Shown here in pieces: positions 12,030-24,719 of a stretch of 64,000 bases of DNA. A model generated the notes under the pieces. That model ran no database searches and was not told the origin of the DNA. It saw nothing but the letters and a program-made list of their open reading frames with translations. The DNA comes from Glycine soja. Taxonomy: Eukaryota > Streptophyta > Magnoliopsida > Fabales > Fabaceae. The DNA is taken from assembly GCF_004193775.1 (NCBI RefSeq), contig NC_041004.1, positions 7,029,309 through 7,093,308 of the forward strand. The letters run 5' to 3'. Within the stretch, counting starts at the first letter, position 1; every line of letters starts with the position of its first letter. Position numbers and translations under genes: made by a program.

Positions 12030-13620
12030 ACAATGAAGCATGTCCAAAACCAAAAGTGCTTAATATTTTCTGCTTGAAACTAGGCTATTTTTATTCTATT
12101 TTTCGTGGCAATTAATTTGAATAACCTAATTTTTTTAAGTTTTCTAAATTGATTGCAAATATAGAAAGCATTCGCTAAGTTATATATTTGGTAGTAAATA
12201 TTGAAAACTAGGACAATTAATTACATATTCTAGGTAACTAAGTAATTTCAAATTTTGTGCAACGAATTAAAATAACTAATTACTGAATATGATTACATGA
12301 CTAATTACAAAAAGTAATCAAATGATTTGATTCAGATATGAACAATAAATTCAGATTTTGATTTTTTTTAAAAGATTTGTTTCTAACTTGATTGATTGAG
12401 CTCTTTTTCTATGTTGATTGGTTTTCCATGCGGCACACTAATCTATATGTGAATCTATCTTCTTATTAATTTACAGTTTATAAATGTGTGATCATGGCTT
12501 GTTCTAATTATTCTTCTCCAAACTCTTATTTTTCAATAAAATTTTTATTGAAGATTTCCATTATGAGGGCTACTACAATATTATGAAGGTGTACTTATCT
12601 ACAACATTATCCTAATGGAGGCTAGTGGAAATGACAAAGGTCCTAGTGGGACTCTAGAAAAGTTTCAAAATGCATTAGATGCTCCTGAAAAATGAAAGTA
12701 TCATTCTCTACCTAATTTGTTCTCTTCTTTATCAATGAAAATTGACCCTCTAATTGGTTTAGTATGTTGGTATGAAATTCTTTCACTATGCCACTAATAA
12801 TTTGTTTTTATTCATTTATTTAGTTTTCTCCTTAATTAATCGGCTCGTCATCAAGTTATTGATATAAAAACACATATGGATGGGGTATATACTAACTAGT
12901 ATAGGTAAATTTGTTGTGGGATGACAACACTAGTTTATAGAACAAAACTCAAATATAATTTGTTATTAAAGGTATTATTAGAGAATTATATGCATTACCT
13001 ATATGAAACTTTAATCCTAATTGAAGAATGACACTAAAAATCTTCATATAATTTTTATCCTTTTTGATAGATTGGTTATGGTATTTTTTTATAAAAAAAA
13101 TTGGATTCAAGCTTTGAGTGCTACGTTTTGTCGTGAAGTTTTTGGAGAAGTGTGATACAATTTCTCTTGAATCTCCAGAAGCTTCATTTAATCATGGACA
13201 TGGGACTTTTTTTTTAATCCATAAGATATTGTCATGTTTATGAAGCATTGCCCACACTTGGAGAAATTATTCATCTGTGTGAGTATATTATTAATTAATC
13301 CTTAACTAATTCACAATAACTACTCATTTGATTGTAAAATCCTATCAATCAACAATTAGTAGTTACGATTATACTCACACCGATAAACAGTTTCTCCAAG
13401 AGTAGACAACTCTTCATAAACATGACAACATCATATGGATTGCAAAAAAGTCTCTTGTCCATGATCTAGTGAAACTCTTGAAGATTCAAAAAGTTGTAGC
13501 ATGTTTTTCCAAAAACTCCAAGACAAAACTTAGCCATCAAAGCTTGAATCCATTTATTTAAAAAAATCTCGTCTTTAATCTTGAGTTCATTCTACTTCTA
13601 GCCTTATGATAGGGATATCT
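12030..13620. repeat. Inverted-repeat unit 1 of the F-box/LRR-fragment cluster
   Basis: Left arm 12,030-13,330 and shorter right arm about 13,350-13,570 are reverse complements around a centre near 13,340. Example: GATATTGTCATGTTTATGAA near 13,225 on the + strand recurs as its complement near 13,410. The whole left arm, including about 1 kb upstream of the hairpin, also matches the reverse complement of 17,850-19,190. The arm carries a degenerate version of the gene fragment that reads best at 20,136, here with stop codons. Boundaries are by eye. Confidence 0.75.
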
Positions 13621-13889
13621 TTGTTTGTGATGATATGCCAAATATGGTATTAAGTGAACTTTATGTGCATTTCCTTAAAATCTCTCCAGGATGGATAGTC
13701 TTCACTCATAAAGGTGGGAGGCTTAAAGAGGAAAGGCTCCCTCTGAAATGAATTGACCTTGTGAATCTTGGTTTTGTTTGATGAACATGATGATATGAAG
13801 AACTATTGTAATTTTGATCTTTATATAATTTTGGTGCCCTTTCAATTGTATTCTTTATGGCATTTTGTATTTATTGTTCTAGACTTAGG

Positions 13890-15740
13890 CTTCTATGATC
13901 TTAGTTTTTTTTATTCATAAGAAGTCCTAAGTGATGTTAAGCTAGTAACTAAACCAAAGTCCTAGTATGCTAAATTAATGGATTACAAAGCAATTGTAAC
14001 ACATTACATGTGTTCAAAATGAACTGGGAAGCATATGAACATGCAGTTTAATTGATTACCCTTTGGGTTAACTGGATACACCAAGTGAATGTTGGTTCAA
14101 TCTTGAAGAGAAGCATAACCAATCATATTAACTTATTACATGGATCTTGTAATCGATTACATACATACTACTCTGTTTCCTCCAAAATTAATGGCTAGGT
14201 TTTAATCGATTGCATGCTACTTGTAATTGATTAAAACATATCAAGATAAGAATTGCTAAGTCATAAGACTATTGAGTCATAAGATGAATCAAGACCCTCA
14301 AATAATATTGGTTAGATGTAAGTAAATACAAAAGTTAAAAGTTGCATCTTATATGTGGGCAAACAAAAATATTGCATCCGCATCTAGAACATGAGACAGA
14401 AGTTGACAAATGTTAAGCTCTAATGAAGCATTTAATACTTTGAGTCTGAGATTTGTTTTGCAGGAGCTATCTTAAAAACACTTTTCCTAGGATCTATCAG
14501 AGTCTTAAGAAGTAAGAGAACATTTAACACTTTTAAGTTAAAACATCCTTAAACACACACTTTGTTGCACCGGCTAACAAACTTGCTATGACAAAAAACA
14601 TATGATTTTATGTTGAAGTATGCTTTAAGAAAGCTAAAGAGATTGGTTTCGCAGCCTAGAGAAAACATACATTTAATGCAAGCATTAAATGTTTCAATGG
14701 ACACTTCTTTAGACGCAAGCTTATAGTGAAGAAATCCAACCGTTTAATACAACAAATACTAGTTGAAGAATGATCAATAAATACGAGAAGCTTTGAAGAG
14801 TTGAAGTTATGAACCTACACACAAAGAACTAAAATCTCTAGTTCCCTATTCTTAAACTCTATCTCTGTATATTCGACAAGTTTTGAAAGCTCTCAAAACA
14901 CTGAGTCCTCAGAGAGATAAGACCGAGTGCTTAAGCTATAAATTCATCTATAAAGACGATAAGAACTAGTTAGTATGCAAACAAAATCAATAATAAATTT
15001 TCTTATTTGTTTAGAGTTAATAGTGGCTTGATAGAACAAAAAAACTAGGTTGTTTCAATCTTGGTGGAAATCTTGGGTTGTAAGAGTTAGAGGTGACAAT
15101 GAACAATACTTGTAATTTTGTTAAAGGTAGTGGAACTAAATGAGTTTTCAAGAACCAGATGTAGTCTCAATGGTAGAGACGAAATATTATAAAATTATGT
15201 CTTATATCTCTTTATCTTTTGTGTTAACTGACTTAGGATTTGAATTTTATTTTGTTATGAAAAGAAATATTTTTTCAAAATTTGTTGTCATCATTTGATA
15301 GTGTTTGTTTGCGAAAACACGTTATCTTCTTTTAAAGCGGCATCAAACGATAGCTTTGTTTTTTGAAAAAGGTTTAGAAATTTTCTAAAATCACAATTAT
15401 ACCCCCTTATGATATTTTCCCTTACAAGAACCAATAATTGCTTAAGAATGCATTAACCAATTACAATGGTTATATAATTGATCATTATTCTTGTTACATT
15501 TTGAAAATTATAAATAGCTTCACTCCTTCTCAAGTCAATAAGCACTATTTTCAAAAACCCAATATATTAGACTTTGAGAGGAGACCTCTAAAGCTTGTTT
15601 GAACAAGAGTGACTACTACATTACATGGATTGAATCCTTCCCTTGAAGATTATGAAGCTTAGTGACTTTCTAGGTTGAACCTTGTGTTATTCTTTGGTTA
15701 TCTACACATAAGATAACTTTGTTTCATGATAATAGTTAAA
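13890..15740. repeat. Decayed LTR-retrotransposon sequence (Copia-type LTR debris)
   Basis: Contains TAATCGATTACATA, AATCGATTGCATG and TGTAATTGATTA phrases like those of the Copia LTR at 48.5 kb, plus CTTATATCTCTTTATCTTTT stretches and pieces suggestive of U3/R regions. No paired LTRs, primer site or coding region were found, so it is probably one or two old solo LTRs. Confidence 0.4.
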
Positions 15741-15859
15741 TATAAGCTATTTTTTATAATAAAAATATATTGAAAATATCTTTTAAATATTTATTTAGCT
15801 GTTATTTTTGGCTAAAATGATAGGAATTGATATTTTCTTATTTATGATTTGCAAATATG

Positions 15860-17010
15860 AAAAAGAGGGTTTAAAAGTGAAAAAGATCCAGAAAATATAA
15901 AAAAATATGAATAAGGAAGATTTTTGGCATCAAGTCCAAGTCCACTCCAACAACTATAAAAATAGAGTCAAGGTAAGGAGAAAACACACCACCCCAGAGA
16001 CTCTCAGAGCTCTCTAATGAATACATTATAAGTTTGAGTATCTCAAATAGAGGAAATCTTTTTTTATGTCCTTTTTCCATCCCTTCTCTTCCATCAGTTT
16101 CTAAACCCCATTTTCAAGTGTAAGACCTCTTATGACTATGAGAGACTAAACCTTTAGCTAGGGCCTGACAGGCCTAAAAAGTCAAAAGATGTATTGTACA
16201 CTTCATATTTATCAATGCAAACAGGTGTTTTCTTTCCTATTATCCTTTCTTGCTTTAAATTTCATGCATTGTTCATCCTTGCATCATATTTAGAGGTTAG
16301 ATGCTCGACAAAGGATAATCCTTAATAGAAATACAAGGAAGGTCTTGCATGCATCTGTTTTAGGAATTAGTCGCTCGACAGAGGATAATTTCTAATAGAA
16401 CTAAAGCAAAGGGGTATCTTAATAAAATCATTACTAGACATAGAGTGATTGCATTATACTCATGCCTCAAAGCAAGCATCTAGAATTAAAATTTCATGCA
16501 TCTTATCTATTGATTCTTTGCAAAGACATTTGGGAGATAGGTAGGTAAGATAGATTTGTTATCATGAGACATCAGAGACAAGTATTATAACAAATGTGGG
16601 TAGGAAGAATTCACCAAGTTGATAGAGAAAAATCTAAAATAATACATCTTAGGCAAATAAGGTAGGCTAGGTCCCGACATCATCACATTCTGCACTCATC
16701 TTTTTTTTATCATTATCTCTATCTTTTAATTTTCTTATCTTTTACATTAAATTTTATTATCTATTTTATCTTCTACCCTTTTTTTCTTTATCATCTTTTA
16801 ATTTAAATATTTTATCTTTTCTTCTAAATCTTTAATTATATCCTATCTTTCTTTATCTATTATTTTGTTTCCTTATCTCTTACTTGTAAATTGGGTTTGC
16901 ATTAATCTAAGTACAAATAAAGTACCTGTGGAAATCGACACACGGACTTCCGAGTGCTTTACTACTTGTGAAAATTTTGGTGCACTTGCCAACGAGTTAA
17001 CATTCCATAA
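15860..17010 (+). repeat. Gypsy-type LTR/leader remnant
   Basis: The end reads like the untranslated leader of legume Ty3/Gypsy elements: ATCGACACACGGACTTCCGA, then GGTGCACTTGCCAACGAG. Within it, 16,880-16,920 (CTTATCTCTTACTTG, then AATTGGGTTTGCATTAATCT) matches in reverse complement the leader of the young Gypsy element at about 46,560-46,610. The pyrimidine-rich CTTTTATC...TATCTTTT tract is also shared. No gag or pol follows before the next repeat unit. Confidence 0.5.
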
Positions 17011-17084
17011 CTTGATGATCCAAAGAGGGGATTTATGAGATAAGTCTTCTCATAGTTTCTTTATGCTAGTGTTCTACAAAGAGT

Positions 17085-19190
17085 GATATGGATTTCACGA
17101 CAATGAGTTGTTCCAAACTCTCCTAAATTGCTTCCACTTTACCTGTTGGACCTCAAAAGCTCTTGACTACACTCCTTGATGTGTTCTAATGTGTAACTTG
17201 AATTTTTCTAAGCTCAAAACACCTATGCTAACAACATAAGACACAAAACATGTAACAAATCCTAAAAAAGGGGAAAGTAAAGAAAACAAGCTAAGCCTAA
17301 GGCCTATATGCAAACTATGTGATGTAAATACTTATCAAATGCTATGTAATGATGAGAATAAATTTAACGCATCATGGAACAAAACTCAAATACAATTCCT
17401 TAGAACTTGATATTATGCTCTAATTAAAATTGAAGTTTCAATTTTGTAATGTGTATCAAATGTATTATTAGAGAATTATATGAATTAACTACAAGAAAAT
17501 TTAATCATGATTGAAGAACAACGCTCAAAATCTGTATATAAATTTTATCATTTTTTATAAATTGATGATGACAATTTTTATTAAATAATTGGATTCACGC
17601 ATGACCTGTTAAATTTTGTTGTGGAGTTTTTGGAGAAACATGCTACAATTTATTGAATCTCCATGAGTTTCACTTGATCATGGATCAGAGATTTTTTTGC
17701 AATTCATATGATATTGTCATGGTTATGAAGCATTGTCCACTTTCATAGAAATTATTCATCGATGTAAGTATACTACTAGTTAATGATTAACTATTTAACA
17801 ATATCTACTAATTGTTGATTGATATGATTTCACAATCTAATGAGTAGTTACTATTAATTAATAGCATACTCACATCGATGAACAATTTTTCTAGGAGTGG
17901 GCAATGCTTCATAAAAATGAGAATATTATATGGATTGCGAAAAATTTCTCCCACCTCCATGATTAAGTGAAGCTCCAGGAGATTCAAGAAGTTGTAGGAC
18001 GCTTCTCCTAAATCTCCACAATGAAACTTAACCGTGAAAGCCTAAATCCAATTATTTTAAAAAAATATCATAATCAACTTATCAAAAATGATAAAGTTTA
18101 TGTGTAGATTCTTAGTATCGTTCTTCATTCAGGATTAAAATTTCATGAAGGCCATTCATATAGTTCTCTTATAATACCTTTAATACACATTATAGAAGTG
18201 AAACTTCAATTTCAATTAGAGCATAATATAAATAACTTCTAAGGAATTACATTTGAGTTTTGTTCCACAACCTGTTGTGGTCATGCCACAACAATTCCAG
18301 ATTATGTTGTAGTCATACCACCCATGCTAGTTAGTATATTCCATCCAATTGTGCTCTTATATCAAGAACTTGACGACTGGCTTGTTAATTAAAGAGAAAA
18401 CAAAAAAAAAAGATCAATAGCATAATATAAGAATTTCATAATAGCAAAACCAATCAGAGGGCTAATTTTCATTGATAAAGAAAATAACAAATAAGGAATC
18501 CAAAGTGATTGATACTTCCATTTTTTAGAACTTGTGCATCCAATGTATTTAGAATTCATGAAAAAATTGTAACTTTTGCAAAGTCCCACTAGGATATTGG
18601 TCGATTTTAGAGATTATAGTGAGTTTCATTAGAAAAATATTATAGATAGATCATAATATTGTAAACTCCCCATTACTAATAACATGAATTGAGAAAAAGA
18701 ATAATTAAAATAAGTCATAACCACACATTTATAAACTATAAATTACTAAAAAGATAGATTCACATATGAGAGATTAGAAAGCCACATAGAAAATCAATCA
18801 TCATAGAGACAAAGCTCAATCAACCAAGTTAAAAAATTCTAGAAATTATTCTAAAAACAAGTCTTTTGAAAAAAGAAGCAAAAATCTAGAATTTGTTGTT
18901 GCATATATGAATCATATCATGTGATTACTTTCTATAATTAGTCATGTAATCATATTCAATAATTTATTACTATAATTAAATGTATAAAATATGAAATTAC
19001 TTAGTTTCCTAGTTTCCAATATACACTATCATATATCTAACTTTGCAAGGGTTTTTCATATGTGCATTCAATTTAGAAACTTCAAAAACTTAAGTTCTTC
19101 AAATTAATTAATTGCCACAAAAAAATAGAATTAGAATAGTGTGGTTTCAAGCACTTTTTGGTTTTAAACATGCATTAATTTGACGAAACA
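17085..19190. repeat. Inverted-repeat unit 2 of the F-box/LRR-fragment cluster
   Basis: Left flank 17,085-17,370, left arm 17,370-17,830 and right arm 17,850-19,190, with the hairpin centre near 17,840. Right-arm sequence to 18,270 is the complement of the left arm (for example GGGCAATGCTTCATAAAAAT versus ATGAAGCATTGTCC). The right arm then continues as the complement of unit 1's 12,030-12,870. The left flank and left arm are repeated directly at 19,620-20,340. The coding fragment lies at about 17,604-17,763, where it ends at a preserved splice donor (GAT|GTAAGT). Confidence 0.8.
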
Positions 19191-19244
19191 TACTAGTGCA
19201 TACACAACACCATTAGCTTTTTGTAACCTTGTCCTCCAATATAA

Positions 19245-19612
19245 GAGAGTGATCAAAGGGCTTTCCAACACCCAATCATTAAAACAATTGCCATTTTTTT
19301 TTTTGAAAACAATTGAGAAAAAATAACCTTTGTAAATGCACTTGGAAGACTATGAAACAAAGAAAGTCTAACAAATCGAAGACACATTGGCTTTATGAAA
19401 AATCAATATCTGATGGTAAACAACATTGATACTCGCATACACACAATAAAATCGATTATTCATACAAAATAGACAAAAAGTATTGAAAAGATAAACTTTT
19501 TAAGACATAAGATGAGAGGGAGATAGGGAAAAGAGTGGGGCTACCGATGACTTTGTTGAGTTTCATGTCGGCATGTATGTTGTAGGTGCGAAGTTTGACT
19601 TTGTGAACAAAC
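19245..19612. repeat. Direct repeat D, copy 1
   Basis: Begins at CAAAGGGCTTTCCAACACCC and ends near the phrase GTAGGTGCGAAGTTTGACTT. The same ordered sequence recurs at 20,632-20,995 with scattered substitutions. Together with the flanking units it shows a duplication of a larger block. Confidence 0.75.
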
Positions 19613-19619
19613 TCGGTGA

Positions 19620-20631
19620 GATAGATTTCACAACTATTAGATGTTCCCGACTCTCCTAAATTGCTGCCACATTACCCATTGGTCCTTAAAAGCTCTTGTC
19701 TACTGTACGTCCTTGATGTGTTCCAATGTGTAACTTGAATTTTTCCAAACCTAAAACACCTATGCTAACAACAAAAGACACAAAAGGTGCAATAAATTCT
19801 AAAAGGGGGGGGGGGGATATAATTAAAACAAGCTAAGACTAAGGCCTAAATGCAAAATATGCAATGTAGATACTTATCAAAATGCTATGTAATAATGAGA
19901 ATAAATGCATCGCATCATGAAACAAAGCTCAAATACAATTCCTTAGAATTTGATATCATGCTTTGATTAAAATTGAAGTTTCACTTTTGTAATGTGTATC
20001 GAATGTATTATTAGAGAATTAAGTACAAGAAACTTTAATCTTGATTGAAGAGTGACAATAAAATTTTTTTATATAAATTTGATCATTCTTGATAGATTAA
20101 TGATGCCAATTTTATTAAATAATTAGATTCACGATATGACTACTAAGTTTTGTCGTGGAGTTATTGGAGAAACATGCTACAATTTCTTGAATCTCCATGA
20201 GTTTCACTTGATCATGGATGAAAGACTTTTTTACAATCCATATGATATTGTCATGTTTATGAAGCATTGCCCACTTCTAGAGAAACTATTCATCAATGTA
20301 AGTATACTATTGAATAATCCTTAACTAATTAACAATAACTATTTTTTATAGATGAACTATTTTTCTAGGAGTGGGCAATGCTTCATAAACATGAGAATAT
20401 TATATGGATTGCAAAAAATTCGTCCTACCTCTATGATTAAGTGAAGTTCCATGAGATTCAGGAAGTTTTAGCATGCTTCTCTAAAAATTCCACGATGAAA
20501 CTTAATACTCAAAGCCTAAATCCAATTATTTTAAAAAATAATATCATAATCAATTTATAAAAAATGACAAAATTTATGTGCAGATTCTTAATATCATTCT
20601 TCAATCAGAATTAAAGTTTCATGTAGTTCAA
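19620..20631. repeat. Inverted-repeat unit 3, shortened direct copy of unit 2
   Basis: 19,620-20,340 repeats 17,090-17,830 in the same orientation, including the phrases CTTGATGTGTTCCAATGTG and AACACCTATGCTAACAAC. The right arm 20,350-20,620 is complementary to the left arm, but the unit lacks the approximately 1-kb extension present at 18,170-19,240 in unit 2. A run of 12 G at about 19,806 is peculiar to this copy. Confidence 0.75.
20136..20297 (+). pseudogene. Exon fragment resembling F-box/LRR-type protein
   Basis: The open stretch reads FLNLHEFHLIMDE, then YDIVMFMKHCPLLEKLFI. This is the leucine-rich pattern of plant F-box/FBD/LRR proteins (leader L..L.EFHL, then FLK.CP.LE.LFI). It ends at a canonical donor (CATCAAT|GTAAGTAT), so it was taken from genomic DNA with its exon-intron border. 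Versions of the same fragment lie in the other units, at about 13,130-13,290 (broken) and 17,604-17,763, and in reverse orientation in the right arms. There is no F-box and no complete gene. Assignment to the family is from memory of the motif and remains tentative. Confidence 0.5.
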
Positions 20632-20995
20632 AGGGCCTGCCAACACCCAATCATTAAAATATGTGCCACTTTTATTTTCTAGAAAATAATTGAGGAAAAT
20701 ATCCTCTCTAAACGCACTTGGAAGACAATGAAACAAAAAAAGTCTAGCAAATTGAAGACAAATTGGCTTTAGGGAGAATCAATATTTGATAGTAAACAAC
20801 ATTGACACTCAGAAGCACATAATAAAACTGCCTATTCATACAAAATAGGCAAAAGGAATTGAAAAACACAAACTTTTCAAGATATAAAAAGGGGGAGAGA
20901 TAGGGAAAAGAGTGAGGCTATCAGTAACTTTGTTGAGTTTGATGTTGGCTTGTATGTGGCAGGTGCGAAGTTCAATTTTGTGGGTTCATGATGAA
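20632..20995. repeat. Direct repeat D, copy 2
   Basis: Second copy of the 19,245-19,612 block, from GGGCCTGCCAACACCCAATC to GCAGGTGCGAAGTTC. It carries small indels relative to copy 1. Confidence 0.75.
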
Positions 20996-21925
20996 CAACT
21001 TAGTGAGAAGGTCCACTATGAATTTGAAATGGTCTTTCTCGAAGGCCTTTCTTGCTTTTGCTTTGAGACTAGTAGCCATAAAAGAGACAGGGAGAGGAAA
21101 AGAGGATTTAGAACAAGGAGATTCATGAGAATGGAGCAAAGGGAGTTTTGTGCGTGATTTAGGAGGGATGATTTTAAGGGTTGGATGTGAAAAAGGGAAT
21201 TACGCTAGATGAAAAATGAATGGGGAAACTAGTTAGCGAAGCTTATATGCCTAGGGTTTTTAAACACTCTCTTATTAATAAAGAATGATTCGGTCGGTTT
21301 CGGGTTCTGATGGGTCAAGAATGTTGAATCCATTACTAACCAAATAAATCCATTTGAAACCATTTACCAATTCACCCTACCTGCCCAAGTCCACCCAAAT
21401 GCCAAATTTTTTTCCTGTTTTCTTGATTTTGGGTCGAGCCAGATATATTTGCTCAACTCTACTAGTTATATTGGAACTTCTATCATCCAAGTAAAGGAAA
21501 ATATAATTAGAAAAGAAGGAACCACAAAGAAAAAAAGTGGAAAAAAGTTCTTGCCTCTATTTAGGCTTCATTGTGACAAGAGTATGTGTTTTATGGTTTA
21601 ACTTAAATGTACTTTTGGTTTCCAAACAAATGTGACATTGACAAATAATATGGTGTTGATGAGTGTCATTGACAAGATGACATGTCATTTATGTGATATA
21701 TGAGAAAATATTGATGTGTTGGTGACATAATATGATGATGTGACATGTAAACATGAGAAAATAAATTATCAAGATGACAAAAATGATATTAGAACCTCAA
21801 ACCCTAAAATCTAACAACACTTAACCGATAAACTAATGAATTTCTCTGATATGTTAATGAAAGTTATAGTATATATACCTTTAATGACAACCAAAATTAC
21901 ACATATATTTATTGCCACTAAATAA

Positions 21926-21928
<3 letters not shown>
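20996..21928. other. Intergenic DNA, no gene recognised
   Basis: An 81-codon frame beginning at 20,912 extends into this region (KRDRERKRGFRTRR near its end) but has no recognisable family and partly overlaps the duplicated block. The rest is AT-rich spacer. Confidence 0.4.

Positions 21929-21981
<53 letters not shown>
21929..21981. repeat. (TA)n followed by (CA)n microsatellite
   Basis: About 20 TA units followed by five to six CA units. A compound dinucleotide repeat, likely polymorphic. Confidence 0.9.
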
Positions 21982-21985
<4 letters not shown>

Positions 21986-22119
21986 AGTAGTAGTAATAAT
22001 AATAATAATAATATTACTATTAATTTATCAATAATATTTATTATTAATACAAGTAATATATATAATATTATTGATAAAATAATAGTAACAATATTGTTAA
22101 CATTTTATAATTATACAAT

Positions 22120-22591
22120 AACTTAAATAAAAATTTAGTCCCTATAAAATAACCTATTTTTTGTTTTAGTGTCTTAAAAGTATTTTTTGTTGGGTTTTAG
22201 AACCAATAAGTTTTTTTTTTGTTTTAATCTCTATTGAGTAATAATGTTAATAACCTATTGACTTATTACATCATCAAAGAATATGAGATTAAAGTCATGT
22301 GTAATTGTTTTTTGAAAAATTGTGTTTCTAAAGTATATGTTTAGAACATTTGACACATATTGACGAGGAATTAAAAATATTAGTTTATAAAAAAATAGTT
22401 GTGATTATCTCGTAAAACTCTTGATGATATGGCAAGTTAACAAATTATCGATATCATTGATATGTCATCAGTTAACGTGATTATTTGAGAACAAGAATTA
22501 TAATAATTTTTTATTGTAACTAAAAAAAACTTTAAAACACTAAAATCAAAGTTAGGATAATTTATAGGGATCAAATTTTTATTTAAGACTT
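22120..22591. mobile_element. MITE-like element with long terminal inverted repeats
   Basis: The left end, ACTTAAATAAAAATTTAGTC then CCTATAAAATAACC, is mirrored by the right end, TTATAGGGATCAAATTTTTA then TTTAAGACT. Complementarity extends about 80 bp through TTTTAGTGT...TTTTAAA. No coding potential. Terminal duplications were not clear. Confidence 0.6.
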
Positions 22592-22911
22592 TTATAATTG
22601 TTGACTTATTTAATTTACATATATAGTTTTCATTTTTATAGAGAAGAATATATATATTTACCACTACTAAATAAATATATTTATATCTATTATTAGTATT
22701 AATAATTTTATTGATATTGTTAATACATTAATAGATAAATTAACAAATATAAAATTTATTAGAAATATTTATTAAACTATCAGTTTATTATAGTAGTACT
22801 TGCATTTGGTAAAAGTAAATACATATTATACTAATATATATATATTTGTCTTTGTATAGAGAGATAGATACAATAATGTATATTATAATATTTTTATTTA
22901 ATACTTCCTTG

Positions 22912-23152
22912 AGTTCAGATATAAGAAAATTTTAGTTAACTTTATTTTATTTAATGTTATTATCTATAAAATCTATTTATTTAATTGAGGTTTTAATTTT
23001 AATGATTTTTTTATTTCCGATAACAAGTTCTAATGAATGGTAAATTAAAAAAATAATGTTTTTTAATTAAGATTGATGAAATTAAATATTATTAACTAAC
23101 TTTTTAATTAACATAAAATATTTTTTTCTTATATTTAAGAACGAAGGAAATA
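22912..23152. mobile_element. Second Stowaway-like MITE
   Basis: 237-bp element (22,914-23,150) flanked by TA on both sides. Its left end, CTTCCTTGAGTTCAGATATA, and right end, TTATATTTAAGAACGAAGGA, are inverted repeats, and are related to the ends of the element at 10,786. The interior is AT-rich and non-coding. Confidence 0.7.
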
Positions 23153-23764
23153 ATAATAAATATGAACAATTTCAATTTCCATATATATTATAATTTTTAT
23201 TCACATATCATAGAAATCCTTTATCCGAGAGGTTAAGTATTATTGTTGGATTTGCAGTATAAAAAAATAGAAGCATTATTGTTGGAGTTTAGGTTTGAGG
23301 TTCTACTCTCATCTTTATTATTTTGAGTCCATCCGAAAAAAAAATATGGATTTGATAATTTATTTTCTTATTCTTACATATCATATCATCATGTTATATT
23401 ATTGAAATATCATTTGATGGAGGAATCAAAATTTCACAATCATACTTGAGGGGTCAAAATTACTTAATTGAAATTTGGGGATAAAAATAATAATCGATCT
23501 GCAATACTTGAAAAATTAGAAGTGTATTTAGACCTGGTGGTTTTTGAGTTTGTAATTGCACGATTATTACTTTGTTAATTTTGTTATTGGAGTGTGCATG
23601 CTTAGTTGATGTTTTATTTACTAGTGTAACACTATTATTGTATATATAATTATGCAAGTGCTGCAGCGTGCAGGACATTTCTGATGAATCACTATTGACC
23701 AAAAGAATGGAAAATACTTTGTTTTTTTAAAAAAATAGGACGTTTGAAGAAAAAAAAACTTAAC

Positions 23765-24255
23765 TATAAATTTTACCATCAAATTTTTATTATTTTACTA
23801 ATTTTATCATTTAAGATTTATTTTTACGAATTTTATCAACTAACTTTCTTATTTTTGTGGATTTTACCTTTCGAATTTTATTTCATAAATTTTACCATCT
23901 AATTTTTAACATTTCAGAAATTTTATCATCTAGATTTTCAATTTTTTTATTTTATCATCACGTTAATATCAAAACAATGTAAAAAATTACTTTTTTATTT
24001 TTATATATCAATTCTAATTATATTTAATGTAGTAAAGTGAATTTGTATATCAATGGTGATTGTAATTGATATAAAAAATTATTTTTCTACATCAATTATA
24101 ATTATAACTTATATTAAAAGTCAAAATCATTTATCTTTAGTCAGCAATGATAAAATACATAAAATGAAAACTTTTAGTTATAAAATTTGTGAAAATAAAA
24201 CTTAGATGATAAATATTTGTAAAATAATAAAAATTGAGAGATAAAATTTACCATT
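23765..24255. repeat. Inverted repeat built of TTTTAYCATCTAA modules
   Basis: The left side carries four to five ~40-bp modules of the type AATTTTACCATCTAATTTTT. The right side carries complementary modules (GATGATAAATATTTGTAAAA, then GAGAGATAAAATTTACC). This resembles a MITE with subterminal tandem repeats. Ends are approximate and no target duplication is assigned. Confidence 0.55.
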
Positions 24256-24719
24256 AAAAAAGAGGAGAAAAGCTGCAGTGCACAAGTTTCCTCAAAAGCA
24301 TCAACTTCATTGTGTATGCTGCTTGCGTTCTCAATCAAAATGTTCGTAGTTTATGTAGTTTTATTTGCTTGGTTCATCTTGGAACTCTCCTTGAGATAAA
24401 TTCAATAAGAAATGCACATGCAAATATAAAAATACGCATAACACATTCAAAATAAAGTTTATTTCCTTTTAATAAGAAATGCACATGCAAATATGAAAAT
24501 ATACATAACACATGCAAAATAAAGTTTGTTTACTTTTAATAGGAAATTCGGACCAAAAATATAAGCTGAACAGTACTAACACATTCACTTTGTCTTGTGA
24601 TAAAAAAACTAGAAAGGAGGATTAGAAATAGAAAAAAAAAAGAAAGGAAATTGACAATTTGTTGAGTATAGAGTCTATAAACATGATTGAGGTTATGCTA
24701 CATTGCCAATTTTATTCAG

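Noticed and set aside
20912..21157. 81-codon frame after the duplicated block
   Set aside because: The first part lies in the non-coding direct repeat, the equivalent frame is not kept in the sister copy at 19.5 kb, and no motif is recognisable.
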